Shown: one piece after another, positions 8,365 to 18,383 of the stretch
How positions within the stretch are numbered: position 1 is the stretch's first letter
Layout: each line of letters begins with the position of its first letter
NCBI RefSeq assembly: GCF_002220365.1
Contig: NZ_MTHB01000063.1
Span: 151,521 to 215,520, forward strand
Origin: Caballeronia sordidicola
GTDB lineage: Bacteria; Pseudomonadota; Gammaproteobacteria; Burkholderiales; Burkholderiaceae
Direction: 5' to 3'
Length of the DNA stretch: 64,000 nucleotides
Notes under the pieces: generated by a model
Seen by the model: only the letters and a program-made list of their open reading frames with translations
Told to the model about the DNA's origin: nothing
Database searches by the model: none
Program-made: the position numbers and the translations under genes

Positions 8365-9834
8365 TTACATCAAGACAATATCGTACTGCTCCTGACTCAG
8401 ATTCGACTCAACCTGCAGTGAAACCGGCTTGCCGATAAAGTCCATCAGCATCGCCAGGTGCTGCGACTCTTCCTCAAGAAATAAATCGATCACCTGCTGC
8501 GATGCCACCACGCGAAACTCGCGCGGATTGAACTGACGCGACTCACGCATGATCTCGCGCAACACGTCGTAACAGACGGTGCGCGGCGTCTTCACCTGGC
8601 CTTTTCCATCGCAGGTCGGACACGGCTCGCACAACACATGCGCGAGCGATTCACGCGTGCGCTTGCGTGTCATTTCAACCAGCCCCAACTGCGAAAAACC
8701 GTTCACCGTCACCCGCGTCCGATCTCGCGACAACGCCTTCTTCAATTCGCTAAGCACCTGGTCGCGATGTTCGACGTTCTCCATATCGATGAAATCGATA
8801 ATGATGATCCCGCCCAGATTGCGCAACCGCAGTTGCCGGGCAATCGTGTGCGCGGCTTCAAGATTGGTTTTAAAAATTGTATCGTCGAAATTACGGGCAC
8901 CTACATAACCGCCCGTATTCACGTCGATAGTGGTCATTGCTTCGGTCTGATCGATCATCAGATAACCGCCTGACTTCAGATCGACCCGGCGTGACAACGC
9001 CCGCTGAATCTCGGCTTCAATGTTGTACAGGTCGTAAAGCGGCCGCTCGCCAGCATAGTGATGCACACGGGAAGCCACAGCCGGCGTGAACTCGATCGCG
9101 AAGTCCGCCAGCATCTGGTAAGTCTCGCGCGAATCGACCTGGATACGCGAGGTATCGTCGTTGACGAAATCGCGCAACACGCGCTGAGCAAGATTGAGAT
9201 CCTGATGCAGCAGCGAGGTCGGCGCGACCCTCTGCGCCTGCGCGACAATCGTGGTCCATGTCTTGCGCAAATAAGCAACGTCGGCCGCGAGCTCTTCACT
9301 CGATGCATCTTCCGCAATAGTGCGGACGATGTACCCGCCTTTTTCGTCAACCGGAAGAACGGCGGTGAGCCGTGCACGGATGGCCTCGCGTTCGGCCTCG
9401 CTGGCAATCTTCTGCGAGATCCCGATATGTGGCTCCTGCGGCAGATAGACCAGCGTTCGCCCCGCAATACTCACCTGCGTGGAAAGCCGCGCGCCCTTGG
9501 TGCCGATAGGATCCTTGACCACCTGCACCATCAGCGCCTGGCCTTCGAACACGATCTTCTCGATTGGCGTATGCGGCGTGTTCGAATGCGTTTCGCCGGC
9601 AATACGCGGGTGCCAGATATCCGCCACGTGCAGGAACGCCGCGCGCTCGAGCCCGATATCGATAAAAGCCGACTGCATGCCGGGCAGCACGCGCACGACC
9701 TTGCCGAGATAAACATTGCCTACCCGTCCGCGAGACAACGTGCGCTCGACGTGAAGCTCTTGCACCGCGCCTTGCTGAACGAGGGCAACGCGGGTTTCCT
9801 GCGGTGTGACGTTGATCAGGATTTCTTCGTTCAT
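8365..9834 (-). CDS. rng: ribonuclease G
   Basis: A 489-residue endoribonuclease of the RNase E/G family, which matures the 5' end of 16S rRNA and takes part in mRNA decay. It starts MNEEILINVTPQETRVAL, followed by an S1-like RNA-binding region, the catalytic carboxylates in IDVNTGGYVG and IIIIDFIDM, and the zinc-link CPTCDGKG. The length fits RNase G and lacks the long C-terminal scaffold of RNase E. The ATG at 9834 is preferred over upstream in-frame starts because it begins the conserved domain and lies only 7 bp after the maf stop. Last gene of the hemF-to-rng run. Confidence 0.97.
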   Translation of the reverse strand: MNEEILINVTPQETRVALVQQGAVQELHVERTLSRGRVGNVYLGKVVRVLPGMQSAFIDIGLERAAFLHVADIWHPRIAGETHSNTPHTPIEKIVFEGQALMVQVVKDPIGTKGARLSTQVSIAGRTLVYLPQEPHIGISQKIASEAEREAIRARLTAVLPVDEKGGYIVRTIAEDASSEELAADVAYLRKTWTTIVAQAQRVAPTSLLHQDLNLAQRVLRDFVNDDTSRIQVDSRETYQMLADFAIEFTPAVASRVHHYAGERPLYDLYNIEAEIQRALSRRVDLKSGGYLMIDQTEAMTTIDVNTGGYVGARNFDDTIFKTNLEAAHTIARQLRLRNLGGIIIIDFIDMENVEHRDQVLSELKKALSRDRTRVTVNGFSQLGLVEMTRKRTRESLAHVLCEPCPTCDGKGQVKTPRTVCYDVLREIMRESRQFNPREFRVVASQQVIDLFLEEESQHLAMLMDFIGKPVSLQVESNLSQEQYDIVLM

Positions 9835-9841
9835 GGACTGT

Positions 9842-10462
9842 TTAGAAGTCGACGCGCGCCACGCGCAGGAGTGCTGCTGTTTCGAAAAGAGGCAGGCCCA
9901 TGATACCCGAATAGGACCCCTCGATCCGTTCGATAAACGCCGCAGCGCGTCCCTGAACGCCATATGCACCGGCCTTTCCGAGCGGTTCGCCAGTGGCCGC
10001 GTAACGCTGCAGTGCAGCACGCCCGACGGTGGCGAAGCGCACGAGCGAACGCGACAGAACAGGCGTGAGCAGAACGCCGTCGGCGTCGACCACGGCGAGC
10101 GCTGTCAGCACCTCGTGATCGCGCCCGGATAGCCGTTCGAGCATCGCGACGGCATGGCACGCATCGTCGGGCTTGCCCATGATCGCGCCATCCAGGGTGA
10201 CGGTCGTATCGGCAACCAGGATGGGTGCAGCGCGATGACCGCCCTTCAGGCAGCGTGCATATGCCGCTTGCGCCTTTGCCGCGCAAACGCGCAGTACATA
10301 AGCGTCGGCTGCCTCGCCGGGCAACTCGGCTTCGAGCGCTTCAGCGTCTTCATCGGGACGCGGCAGCAGCAACTCGAAGCGAACGCCGAGTTGCTGCAAC
10401 AGTTCTTGCCGCCGGGGACTTTGCGACGCGAGATAAACAAAAGGGAAGCTGGACGATGGCAT
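9842..10462 (-). CDS. maf: Maf-family nucleoside triphosphate pyrophosphatase
   Basis: A 206-residue house-cleaning enzyme that hydrolyses non-canonical or excess nucleoside triphosphates. Family signatures are [17 protein letters not shown] near the N-terminus, the VADTTV core (Asp general base) and a conserved [10 protein letters not shown] stretch. The YhdE-like (dTTP/UTP) subgroup is likely from the overall pattern, but I did not resolve it. It lies 7 bp before rng and 68 bp after rlmH on the same strand, consistent with one transcript. Confidence 0.94.
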   Translation of the reverse strand: MPSSSFPFVYLASQSPRRQELLQQLGVRFELLLPRPDEDAEALEAELPGEAADAYVLRVCAAKAQAAYARCLKGGHRAAPILVADTTVTLDGAIMGKPDDACHAVAMLERLSGRDHEVLTALAVVDADGVLLTPVLSRSLVRFATVGRAALQRYAATGEPLGKAGAYGVQGRAAAFIERIEGSYSGIMGLPLFETAALLRVARVDF

Positions 10463-10530
10463 GTTCGCGGATATTGAAGGTCACGCGCCGTAGCCCCAGG
10501 CGCGGTTGTTCAACGCCCCAATGCCACACG

Positions 10531-11001
10531 TTACGCGCGATGATAGGGATGATTTTGCGTGATGCTCCACGCGCGATAAAGCTGTTCGGCCAGCAGCACG
10601 CGGACCATGCCGTGCGGCAGCGTGAGACTTGAAACACGCAGCAGGACTTCGGCACGCGCCTTGACCTGCGGGTCGAGACCGTCGGCGCCGCCGATCACGA
10701 ACGCCACGTCGCGGCCTTCCTGCTGCCAGTCAGGCAATGCGCCGGCGAGTTGCATGGTGGTCCAGTCACGGCCGCGTTCGTCGAGTGCGACAAGCCGCGC
10801 ATTCTTGGGCAGCGCCGCCTCGATTCGCAGGCGTTCGGCAGCCATCACGCTCTCGGCGTTACGTCCCGATGAACGCTGTTCGGGTTTGATCTCGCGCAAC
10901 TCGATGCGCAGCTCGGGCGGCATGCGTTTCGCATACTCGTCGAAGCCGGTCGCGATCCAGTCGGGCATCTTGTGGCCGACCGCAAGGATATGAAGTTTCA
11001 T
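10531..11001 (-). CDS. rlmH: 23S rRNA pseudouridine-1915 N3-methyltransferase RlmH
   Basis: A 156-residue SPOUT-fold SAM methyltransferase that modifies helix 69 of 23S rRNA. It starts [16 protein letters not shown], and the trefoil-knot SAM site is visible as [11 protein letters not shown] and [20 protein letters not shown]. The length is standard. It lies 72 bp downstream of rsfS on the same strand; the pairing of rsfS and rlmH is conserved in many bacteria. Confidence 0.97.
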   Translation of the reverse strand: MKLHILAVGHKMPDWIATGFDEYAKRMPPELRIELREIKPEQRSSGRNAESVMAAERLRIEAALPKNARLVALDERGRDWTTMQLAGALPDWQQEGRDVAFVIGGADGLDPQVKARAEVLLRVSSLTLPHGMVRVLLAEQLYRAWSITQNHPYHRA

Positions 11002-11073
11002 GGCGACATTGCAAAGCGCTTTACCCGCACTACGCCCGCGCCGTGATAGCGCGACGTACAGATGCGGCCAGCG

Positions 11074-11514
11074 TCAGCGACGCGTGGTCTTGCGAGCCGG
11101 CTTGGCGGCCGGTTCGTCGTCTTCTTCGTCGTCCGACACGCTCACCTGGGCGCCGCTGAAGCCACCCGAGCTCTGCAGCTTGACCCGCACGGGTTTGTCG
11201 CCCCAGACCTCTTCGAGGTTGTAGTACTGGCGCAGCGCCGGTTGGAGGATATGGACGACCGCGTCGCCGCAATCGACCAGCACCCACTCGCCGACTTCCT
11301 CGCCTTCGGTGCTGATGACGTCGCCGCCCAGCCCCTTGACCTTGTCGCGCACGCTGTTGGCGAGCGCCTTGGTCTGACGATTCGAGGTGCCGCTCGCGAC
11401 GATGACACGGTCGAAGAGGGCGGTCAGGTGGGTGGTGTTGAACACCTTGATGTCCTGCGCCTTGACGTCTTCCAGACCGTCGATGATCGCGCGTTGAAGC
11501 TTTGTGATTTCCAT
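11074..11514 (-). CDS. rsfS: ribosome silencing factor RsfS
   Basis: A 146-residue DUF143/Iojap-family protein that binds uL14 on the large subunit and blocks subunit joining when nutrients are limiting. It starts MEITKLQRAIIDGLEDVKAQ, with the core VASGTSNRQTKALA, EGEEVGEWVLVDCGD and LRQYYNLEEVWGD. The start is the ATG at 11514, 16 bp after the nadD stop. The C-terminus is extended by an acidic then basic tail (DDEEDDEPAAKPARKTTRR) beyond the minimal domain. Confidence 0.96.
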   Translation of the reverse strand: MEITKLQRAIIDGLEDVKAQDIKVFNTTHLTALFDRVIVASGTSNRQTKALANSVRDKVKGLGGDVISTEGEEVGEWVLVDCGDAVVHILQPALRQYYNLEEVWGDKPVRVKLQSSGGFSGAQVSVSDDEEDDEPAAKPARKTTRR

Positions 11515-11530
11515 ATTTTTACCGATGGTT

Positions 11531-12253
11531 TTACCGATGATACAAGTGGTGTTGAACAATATAGTCCCATACGGCGGACGGTACATGACTCTCGGCGTCT
11601 CTCTCGCCCGCCGCGTGCGCCCGCAGGCGTTCTCCCAACTGCTCGCGGATCCCGGTCGCCGACACTTCCAGCTCCAGCGCGGAATCAATCAGCAGATGGC
11701 CGTGCGGCGTGGCTTGCAGGACCTCAGCCGGGGCGCTGCGCGCGGCAATCTCCACGGCTACGGCGGGAGAAACCGTTGAGACGTCAAATCCTGCACGGGT
11801 TTCCACGCACACGTGCGCAAATTCGAACAGGCGTTTCCAGTCGCGCCATGAATCCAGGTGCACGAGCTGGTCGGCGCCGATCAAGAGTGACAGCGACGCG
11901 TGCGCACCTTCTCGCGCGCGCCAGCGAGCCAGCGTCTCCACGGTATAGGTCGGGCCGTCGTGATCGATTTCATCGGTGGCGACGATGACTTGCAGCCCTT
12001 CTGCATGCAGCGAATCCGCCGCCGCGCGGGTCATGGCAAGCCGATGATGCGCGGCAGTTACATCCTTTTTCTGCCACGGCTGGCCAGCCGGCAACAGCAC
12101 GAGTTCGGTCAGGTCGAGCAACTCGGCGAAACGGCGTGCAAGGGCCAGATGAGCGTCGTGAATCGGGTCGAACGTGCCGCCCAGCAAACCGACGCGTCGA
12201 GCACAAGGGAGGTTCGATTTCAGTGGACGGTCCTCTTCGGGGACAGATTGCAA
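11531..12253 (-). CDS. nadD: nicotinate-nucleotide adenylyltransferase
   Basis: A 240-residue enzyme converting nicotinate mononucleotide and ATP to deamido-NAD in NAD synthesis. The nucleotidyltransferase motifs are [18 protein letters not shown] (GxFxPxHxxH) and [10 protein letters not shown] (ISSTxIR-like). About 18 residues precede the first beta strand, so the start could be slightly internal. Placed between hemF (60 bp gap) and rsfS (16 bp gap) on the same strand. Confidence 0.96.
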   Translation of the reverse strand: MQSVPEEDRPLKSNLPCARRVGLLGGTFDPIHDAHLALARRFAELLDLTELVLLPAGQPWQKKDVTAAHHRLAMTRAAADSLHAEGLQVIVATDEIDHDGPTYTVETLARWRAREGAHASLSLLIGADQLVHLDSWRDWKRLFEFAHVCVETRAGFDVSTVSPAVAVEIAARSAPAEVLQATPHGHLLIDSALELEVSATGIREQLGERLRAHAAGERDAESHVPSAVWDYIVQHHLYHR

Positions 12254-12313
12254 CAGGTGCGGCGTTCAGGTCTCATAGTCTGCAGCTTTCTCGCGGCTTC
12301 TTGCGCAGTTCTT

Positions 12314-13237
12314 TTATAGCCACTCTCGCGCCACCAGGAAATCAGAGTAAAGCCGCGCTTCGGGCGTGTCCTGCTCCGGCTTCCAGTCATAGCGCCACGT
12401 TACAGCCGGCGGCATCGACATCAGGATGGACTCCGTTCGGCCGCCGCTTTGCAGCCCAAACAGCGTGCCACGGTCGAAGACGAGGTTGAATTCCACGTAG
12501 CGGCCACGCCGGTACGTCTGAAATTCACGCTGCGCTTCGCTGTAAGGCGTGTCGCGCCGGCGTTCGATGATCGGCAGATACGCGGCCAGGAAGCTGTCGC
12601 CCACACTGCGCACCATGGCGAACGCTTCGTCGAAGCCGGGTTCCGAGACGTCATCGAAGAAAATCCCGCCGACTCCGCGCGCTTCATTGCGATGCTTGAG
12701 ATAAAAATACTCATCGCACCATTTCTTGAAACGCGGATACAGATCCGTGCCGAAGGGCGCCAGCGCATCCCGGCACACGCCGTGAAAATGCCGGGCGTCG
12801 TCCTCGTAGCCGTAATAAGGCGTGAGGTCCATGCCGCCGCCGAACCAGAACAGCGGGGGCTCCCCCGCTTTTGTCGCGATCAGCAGCCGCACGTTCATGT
12901 GCACGGTAGGGCAGTGCGGATTGCGCGGATGCATGACAAGCGACACGCCCATGGCCTCGAAACCACGCCCGGTAAGTTGTGGACGCGCGGCGCTCGCCGA
13001 GGCTGGCAAGGCGTCGCCGGCTACATCGGAGAAACCGATGCCGCCACGTTCGAAAAACTGGCCGCCTTCAAGAATCCGCGTGCTGCCGCCCCCGCGCAAC
13101 CGTTCTTCCGGGCCACGCTGCCAGGAATCGATGAGGAATTCGTTGCCGTCGAACGCCCCAAGCGCCTGCGCGATCTGCTTTTGCAAACCGGTCAGATAAG
13201 TGCGGACAGCTTGTACGTCGTAGGTTGGAGCGGACAT
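12314..13237 (-). CDS. hemF: aerobic coproporphyrinogen III oxidase
   Basis: A 307-residue oxygen-dependent enzyme that converts coproporphyrinogen III to protoporphyrinogen IX in haem synthesis. Signatures include GISFSDVAG-like [45 protein letters not shown] and [14 protein letters not shown]. The length is standard. It is the first gene of the downstream run, and a terminator-like hairpin separates it from purD upstream. Confidence 0.97.
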   Translation of the reverse strand: MSAPTYDVQAVRTYLTGLQKQIAQALGAFDGNEFLIDSWQRGPEERLRGGGSTRILEGGQFFERGGIGFSDVAGDALPASASAARPQLTGRGFEAMGVSLVMHPRNPHCPTVHMNVRLLIATKAGEPPLFWFGGGMDLTPYYGYEDDARHFHGVCRDALAPFGTDLYPRFKKWCDEYFYLKHRNEARGVGGIFFDDVSEPGFDEAFAMVRSVGDSFLAAYLPIIERRRDTPYSEAQREFQTYRRGRYVEFNLVFDRGTLFGLQSGGRTESILMSMPPAVTWRYDWKPEQDTPEARLYSDFLVAREWL

Positions 13238-13330
13238 CGTGGACTGTTTTACGGCTTGCGGGAAAAAGGGCCTGGAGTTGAGCGGAGCCTGGTTTGCTCA
13301 AACTTGCCCGGTCCAGTGCGCGTTCTTTCT

Positions 13331-13364
13331 AAAACGCACTGCCGGACGCGAAGGTCCGGCAGTG
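13331..13364 (-). terminator. Rho-independent terminator after purD
   Basis: Perfect 11-bp stem (CACTGCCGGAC, 13337-13347, pairing with 13354-13364) and a 6-nt loop. On the minus strand it is followed by CGTTTT. It lies about 110 bp downstream of the purD stop and upstream of hemF, so it separates the two units. Confidence 0.75.
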
Positions 13365-13411
13365 CGGTGCTCAATGTGCTGCGTTGTTGCGTTTTCTCGC
13401 GACGGTTTCTG

Positions 13412-13444
13412 GTCACTTGCCTAGTCACTTGCCTAGTCACTTTA
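13412..13444. repeat. 12-bp tandem repeat, 2.7 copies
   Basis: GTCACTTGCCTA at 13412-13423 and 13424-13435, then a partial third copy, just downstream of the purD stop. Confidence 0.9.
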
Positions 13445-13471
13445 CCCGGCCACATTGCCAGCGGTTCCGCT

Positions 13472-14761
13472 TCAGCTCTGGCGTTCTGCCGCTTTACGGT
13501 TCAGCGCGCGATAACCAATGTCCCGCCGGTACTGCATGCCGTCAAACGCGATTTGGTTGATCGTATCGTAGACGACGGACTGCGCGCCACGTACCGAGTC
13601 CGACAAACCCACGACGCACAGCACCCGTCCGCCCGATGTGCTGAGCTTGCCGTTTTCCAGCGTGGTGCCTGCATGGAAAGTCACGGCTTCCGGCGTCTGC
13701 GCAGGAATGCCATTGATCCGGTCACCCTTGCGCGGCGTGTCCGGGTAGTTATGCGCGGCCAGCACGACGCCGAGCGCCGTGCGCCGGTCCCATTCGATCT
13801 CCGCTGTCGCGAGCGTGCCGGCGATCGCCAGTTCCACGACCTTCGAGAAATCGCCCTTCAAGCGGGCCATGATTGGCTGCGTTTCCGGGTCACCCATCCG
13901 GCAATTGAATTCGAGCGTTTTCGGATTGCCGTGCGCGTCGATCATCAGGCCGGCGTACAGGAAACCGGTGTAGCGGATGCCTTCCTGTTCCATGCCACGC
14001 ACCGTCGGCAGGATGATTTCGCGCATGACGCGGGCGTGCAGTTGCGGCGTGACGATAGGCGCGGGCGAATAGGCGCCCATGCCGCCGGTGTTCGGGCCCT
14101 TGTCGCCGTCGAGCAAACGCTTGTGGTCCTGGCTCGACGCCAACGCCAGCACATGCTTACCGTCCACCATCACGATAAAGCTCGCTTCCTCGCCGTCCAG
14201 GAATTCCTCGATCACCACGCGCGCACCGGCGTCGCCCAGTTTGTTGTCGGCGAGCATGGAGTCGACGGCCGCGTGCGCTTCTTCAAGCGTTGTTGCCACG
14301 ACCACGCCCTTACCGGCCGCGAGCCCGTCAGCCTTGATCACGATAGGCGCGCCTTTCGTGTCCAGATAAGCGTGGGCAGCGGCTATGTCCGTGAACGTTT
14401 CGTATTCCGCAGTCGGAATAGCGTGGCGCTTCATGAACGCTTTCGCGAAGTCCTTCGAGCTTTCCAGCTGCGCGGCTTCCTTGGTCGGGCCGAAAATCTT
14501 CAGGCCACGTGAGCGGAACAGGTTGACGATACCCGCCGCGAGCGGACCTTCGGGTCCAACCACGGTCAGCGCGATCTGCTCTTTCTCGGCGAAATCGGCG
14601 AGTGCGGCAGGATCGGTGATGTCGACATTGAGCAAACGCTCGTCCTGAGCCGTACCGCCGTTACCCGGCGCGACATAAACCATCTGCACGCGCGGCGATT
14701 GCGCGAGTTTCCAAGCGAGCGCATGTTCGCGACCGCCGGAACCGACGACGAGTAACTTCAT
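13472..14761 (-). CDS. purD: phosphoribosylamine-glycine ligase
   Basis: A 429-residue ATP-grasp enzyme, the second step of purine synthesis (GAR synthetase). It starts MKLLVVGSGGREHALAWKLA, has the ATP-grasp core with IVIKADGLAAGKGVVVA, and FNCRMGDPETQP near the active site. GAGGT lies 6 nt before the ATG at 14761. The length matches the family. It appears to be transcribed alone: the upstream gap is about 590 bp and a terminator follows. Confidence 0.97.
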   Translation of the reverse strand: MKLLVVGSGGREHALAWKLAQSPRVQMVYVAPGNGGTAQDERLLNVDITDPAALADFAEKEQIALTVVGPEGPLAAGIVNLFRSRGLKIFGPTKEAAQLESSKDFAKAFMKRHAIPTAEYETFTDIAAAHAYLDTKGAPIVIKADGLAAGKGVVVATTLEEAHAAVDSMLADNKLGDAGARVVIEEFLDGEEASFIVMVDGKHVLALASSQDHKRLLDGDKGPNTGGMGAYSPAPIVTPQLHARVMREIILPTVRGMEQEGIRYTGFLYAGLMIDAHGNPKTLEFNCRMGDPETQPIMARLKGDFSKVVELAIAGTLATAEIEWDRRTALGVVLAAHNYPDTPRKGDRINGIPAQTPEAVTFHAGTTLENGKLSTSGGRVLCVVGLSDSVRGAQSVVYDTINQIAFDGMQYRRDIGYRALNRKAAERQS

Positions 14762-15350
14762 TTAAAACCTCGAAGATCTTAAGAAATGCATGGCGGCAGG
14801 AGGGCGGACCGGGTTGAATCGATTTGTACCAATTCGAGCCATTTAAACCAGTCTGCCGCACCTGATCCGCGGATATCTGCTTTGCCGTGCGCCGGCTCTT
14901 TGCCCGACGACTGCCGAATTCCCGCCGGGTGCATTGACGCGGGGAAGTGGTTCGCGCCATCACGCGGCTGCGTCACTCGACTTCCCGGCTGTCAATCGCG
15001 GCTTCCGGCCAGGTTCGGCGCACCTCAACGACTGTACCTAGCCGGTATTTCAGGCCCATATTTCAGGCCCATATTTCGGGGGACATGGCCGGCGTGGTCC
15101 GCCGGCCTGCCTTTCACATAACGCGCCAGCCGGCGGATTTATTCACCCATGACCACCGCATTCGTCTGTGCACGTGTCCGGGCTCCGCTATTCAAACAAA
15201 CGAATGAAACGCACCCGCTACCCATGCACCAATCGAGCCAGAAACGGGCGCTAGTGTCCAGCGTCCCGCGGGGCACATCCATGCCCGTGCGGGCGTCAGG
15301 CAAGCGGGGCAGGCACGGCTTGGCGACGGGCCGGCTCATTTACCTGGCGA
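14762..15350. other. non-coding gap between yebC and purD
   Basis: No believable gene. It should contain the purD promoter. A 13-bp tandem duplication lies inside it at 15046-15077. Confidence 0.6.
15046..15077. repeat. 13-bp tandem repeat, 2.5 copies
   Basis: TATTTCAGGCCCA at 15046-15058 and 15059-15071, followed by TATTTC. Confidence 0.9.
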
Positions 15351-16079
15351 TCATTCTTCGTCGATGGCTGCGTTGGTGTACACCTCTTGCACGTCGTCCA
15401 GATTTTCCAGCGCGTCCAGCAATTTCTGCATTTTCGCCGCGTCCTCGCCGGTGAACTCGACTTCGCTCTGCGGCTTCATGATGACTTCGGCCACTTCCGC
15501 CTTGAAGCCCGCAGCTTCCAGCGCGTCTTTCACCTTCTGGAAATCGTTGGCCGGGCAAACCACTTCGATGCTGCCGTCGTCATTGGTCACCACGTCGTCC
15601 GCGCCTGCCTCGAGCGCCGCTTCCATCAGCTTGTCTTCGGACGTGCCGGGAGCAAACAGGAACTGGCCGACGTGATCGAACATGAACGCTACCGAGCCGT
15701 CCGTGCCCATGTTGCCGCCGAACTTCGAGAACGCGTGGCGGACCTCCGCCACAGTCCGGGTACGGTTGTCCGTCATGGTGTCCACGATGATGGCCGCGCC
15801 GCCGATACCGTAGCCCTCGTAGCGAATTTCTTCATACGTCGCGCCGTCGACACCACCCACGCCGCGCTGGATCGCGCGGTTGATGTTGTCCTTGGGCATG
15901 TTGGCGTCGTAGGCCTTTTCGACGGAGAGCCGCAGGCGCGGGTTCGTGTCCATTTCTCCGCCGCCCATGCGGGCCGCGACCTGAATTTCCTTGATAAGAC
16001 GCGTCCAGACCTTGCCACGCTTGGCATCGGTCGCCGCTTTCTTATGCTTGATGTTGGCCCATTTTGAATGACCCGCCAT
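15351..16079 (-). CDS. yebC: YebC/PmpR-family protein
   Basis: A 242-residue member of the YebC/TACO1 family, described in different bacteria as transcriptional regulators and as translation factors that relieve ribosome stalling. It starts [20 protein letters not shown], the family hallmark, with [13 protein letters not shown] and [14 protein letters not shown] further on. The ATG at 16079 is chosen over one 12 nt upstream because GGAG lies 6 nt before it. The C-terminus is acidic. Here it is not next to ruvC. Confidence 0.96.
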   Translation of the reverse strand: MAGHSKWANIKHKKAATDAKRGKVWTRLIKEIQVAARMGGGEMDTNPRLRLSVEKAYDANMPKDNINRAIQRGVGGVDGATYEEIRYEGYGIGGAAIIVDTMTDNRTRTVAEVRHAFSKFGGNMGTDGSVAFMFDHVGQFLFAPGTSEDKLMEAALEAGADDVVTNDDGSIEVVCPANDFQKVKDALEAAGFKAEVAEVIMKPQSEVEFTGEDAAKMQKLLDALENLDDVQEVYTNAAIDEE

Positions 16080-16351
16080 ACCTTTCTCCATCGCGCCCGA
16101 GTTTTTCTCGCACGCCTGTGTGTCAATAATGCCGCCCTATCCCGAAAACCGAAAAGGCGCTTTTCGACGGCCGGCATCTTATGTTCGCGCTGCATGGTGG
16201 CAGGGCTTGAATGGCCGAGCGCGGCACGGCGCACGCCCTGTTTCGGGTTCTGCGGCGCCGGTCCGGTTGCTGATTTCCCCAAATTCACGATTCCGCGAAC
16301 TCGGACCAACATATCCGCCTACCACGCGCTGCTTGCTAAATGGCGCCAGCC

Positions 16352-16442
16352 AATCCTGTCAGCCAATCCTGTCAGCCAATCCTGTCAGCTAATCCCGTCA
16401 GCTAATCCCGTCAGCTAATCCCGTCAGCTAATCCTGTCCGCC
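16352..16442. repeat. seven-copy 13-bp tandem repeat
   Basis: Seven head-to-tail copies of AATCC(T/C)GTCAGC(C/T), exact period 13. Units start at 16352, 16365, 16378, 16391, 16404, 16417 and 16430. Copies 4-6 share AATCCCGTCAGCT, and copy 7 has one change (GTCCGCC). It lies in the 492-bp gap between upp and yebC, which has no gene. Confidence 0.95.
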
Positions 16443-16571
16443 AACCTAATGCACAAACTGCTTATTTGGCGGACCAGAATTTTATCATGGCGCGCCGCTT
16501 CGGCAGGTGTCGGCCTTGCTCCGACGGCGCGCACGTCCTTTCAAGTTCCCGTGCCGGCGCTTGGTTTTGTG

Positions 16572-17225
16572 CTAGTTCTTCGTACCGAATAGCCGGTCGC
16601 CGGCGTCGCCCAGGCCGGGGACGATATACGCGTGCTCGTTCAGATGCGAGTCGAGCGAGGCCACGTAGAGCTTCACGTCCGGGTGGGCGTCCGAGAAAAC
16701 CTTCACGCCTTCGGGCGCCGCAACCAGTGCCACGAAGATGATGTTTTCACCGAGCACCTTGCGCCGTTTCATCACGTCCACGGCATGGACCGCCGAATAG
16801 CCGGTTGCGAGCATTGGGTCGCACAGGATGAATACGCGCTCTTCCAGATCGGGCGGCAGGCGCACGAGATATTCGACCGGCCGGTGATCCTCTGCGCGAT
16901 AGACGCCGATATGGCCGACCCGCGCAGACGGAATCAGGTCGAGCAGCCCGTCCGACATGCCGATACCGGCCCGCAGCACCGGCACGATAGCCAGTTTCTT
17001 GCCGGCGATCACGGGCGAGTCTACGGTGACCAGCGGGGTTTCGACACGCTTCGTGGTCAGCGGCAGGTTGCGCGTGATTTCATAACCCATCAACAGCGTG
17101 ATCTCGCGCAGCAACTCGCGAAACGTTCGCGTTGACGTGTCCTTGTCCCGCATGTGCGTCAGCTTGTGCTGGATCAGCGGGTGGCTGAGGATGAAGAGAT
17201 TGGGAAAGCGGCTGTCCTGTTTCAT
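16572..17225 (-). CDS. upp: uracil phosphoribosyltransferase
   Basis: A 217-residue salvage enzyme making UMP from uracil and PRPP. PRPP-binding loop and flanks: [20 protein letters not shown]. Uracil-site C-terminus: [18 protein letters not shown]. Also [20 protein letters not shown]. Normal length. Transcribed divergently from the SDR gene; no uraA permease gene is adjacent. Confidence 0.97.
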   Translation of the reverse strand: MKQDSRFPNLFILSHPLIQHKLTHMRDKDTSTRTFRELLREITLLMGYEITRNLPLTTKRVETPLVTVDSPVIAGKKLAIVPVLRAGIGMSDGLLDLIPSARVGHIGVYRAEDHRPVEYLVRLPPDLEERVFILCDPMLATGYSAVHAVDVMKRRKVLGENIIFVALVAAPEGVKVFSDAHPDVKLYVASLDSHLNEHAYIVPGLGDAGDRLFGTKN

Positions 17226-17347
17226 GGAATTCGCGCGGTTGCCGCGGCATTAAGTGTGGATTCGGGTGAGTCGGGTGATTCGTTCAATTCTGAAGCCGCG
17301 CCGGTTTTGCATGCCTGCGCTCAAGCAATGACGCCAGTTTACCCAAA

Positions 17348-17361
17348 TTAGGCGCGCCTAA
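17348..17361. promoter_or_regulatory. 14-bp perfect palindrome in the upp/SDR divergent gap
   Basis: TTAGGCGCGCCTAA lies in the 324-bp divergent intergenic region (17226-17549), about 120 bp upstream of the upp start and 190 bp upstream of the SDR start. An operator is possible; no regulator is assigned. Nothing else is recognised in that gap. Confidence 0.3.
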
Positions 17362-17549
17362 AGCGGAGATTGCGGGCGATAGGCCATCCGGTTTATTGCG
17401 CGGCCGACGTCCGATCCCTCATTCTTCTAGAATTGCATCACGCGGTCCGCACGAACGGACGGCGAGCCAGGATTCGGCACAAGACTTCATTACCCCGGTT
17501 TTAATCGGTTTCCACCGGTTTCAACGCGGGCAACCAGAAAGGGACAGCA

Positions 17550-18329
17550 ATGGACATGGGAATCAAGGGGCGCACGGCGCTCGTGTGCGCGGCCAGCAAG
17601 GGTTTGGGGCGCGGTTGTGCCGAGGCGCTGGCGGCCGAGGGCGTCAACCTCGTGATCGTGGCGCGCACGGCGGGACCGCTTGAGGCCACGGCCGAGCATC
17701 TTCGTGCAAGCTTTGGTGTGAATGTGACGGCGGTGGCGTGCGACATCACCACGGCTGAAGGCCACGCCGCGGCGCTGGCCGCGTGTCCTGCGCCGGACAT
17801 TCTCGTGAACAACGCCGGTGGGCCGCCGCCGGGGGATTTCAGGCAATTCTCGCGCGACGACTGGATCAAGGCGCTTGATTCGAACATGCTGACGCCGATC
17901 GAACTCATCAAACAGACGCTGGACGGCATGATCGAGCGCGGCTTTGGACGCATTGTGAATATCACGAGTTCGTCGGTGAAGGCGCCTATCGACGTGCTGG
18001 GTCTGTCGAACGGTGCCCGTTCAGGGTTGACGGGTTTTGTCGCGGGCTTGTCGCGCAAGGTCGCGGCGACCGGCGTCACGATCAACAACCTGCTGCCGGG
18101 CTCCTTCGATACCGACCGGCTCGTCACTACCTTCGAGGCGGACGCGAAGGCGAACAACATTTCCTTTGAAGAGGCCAAGAAGCGCCGCATGAGCCGGCTG
18201 CCCGCGGGCCGCTTCGGTACGCCGGAGGAGTTCGGCCGAGCGTGCGCGTATTTGTGCAGCGTCCACGCGGGCTACATCACGGGGCAAAACCTGCTGATCG
18301 ACGGCGGTGCTTATCCGGGCACGTATTGA
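17550..18329 (+). CDS. divergent SDR-family oxidoreductase (FabG-like)
   Basis: A 259-residue Rossmann-fold short-chain dehydrogenase/reductase. The nucleotide motif is CAASKGLGRG instead of TGxxxGxG, NNAG is intact (ILVNNAGGPPPG), and ITSSSVK supplies the Ser. Where the catalytic YxxxK should be, the sequence reads LGLSNGARSGLTGF, so both Tyr and Lys are missing. This fits the 3-oxoacyl-ACP-reductase-like subgroup known to lack a perfect catalytic tetrad, so its reaction cannot be predicted. It is 54 bp upstream of mgsA on the same strand. Confidence 0.9.
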   Translation: MDMGIKGRTALVCAASKGLGRGCAEALAAEGVNLVIVARTAGPLEATAEHLRASFGVNVTAVACDITTAEGHAAALAACPAPDILVNNAGGPPPGDFRQFSRDDWIKALDSNMLTPIELIKQTLDGMIERGFGRIVNITSSSVKAPIDVLGLSNGARSGLTGFVAGLSRKVAATGVTINNLLPGSFDTDRLVTTFEADAKANNISFEEAKKRRMSRLPAGRFGTPEEFGRACAYLCSVHAGYITGQNLLIDGGAYPGTY

Positions 18330-18383
18330 TCGCCGAATCTCATAAAAATAATCCTATAAAACATCATAACCGGGAGACATTCG

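Noticed and set aside
12449..14512. Long plus-strand frame (687 codons) opposite hemF and purD
   Set aside because: Antisense to two fully convincing genes; a common artefact in GC-rich DNA. Its translation is Arg/His/Gln-rich with no family features.
15149..15454. Possible small genes in the yebC-purD gap
   Set aside because: Both strands give only unconserved, low-information frames without a ribosome-binding site.
16352..16442. Possible CRISPR array
   Set aside because: The 13-bp units abut with no spacers, so this is a simple tandem repeat.
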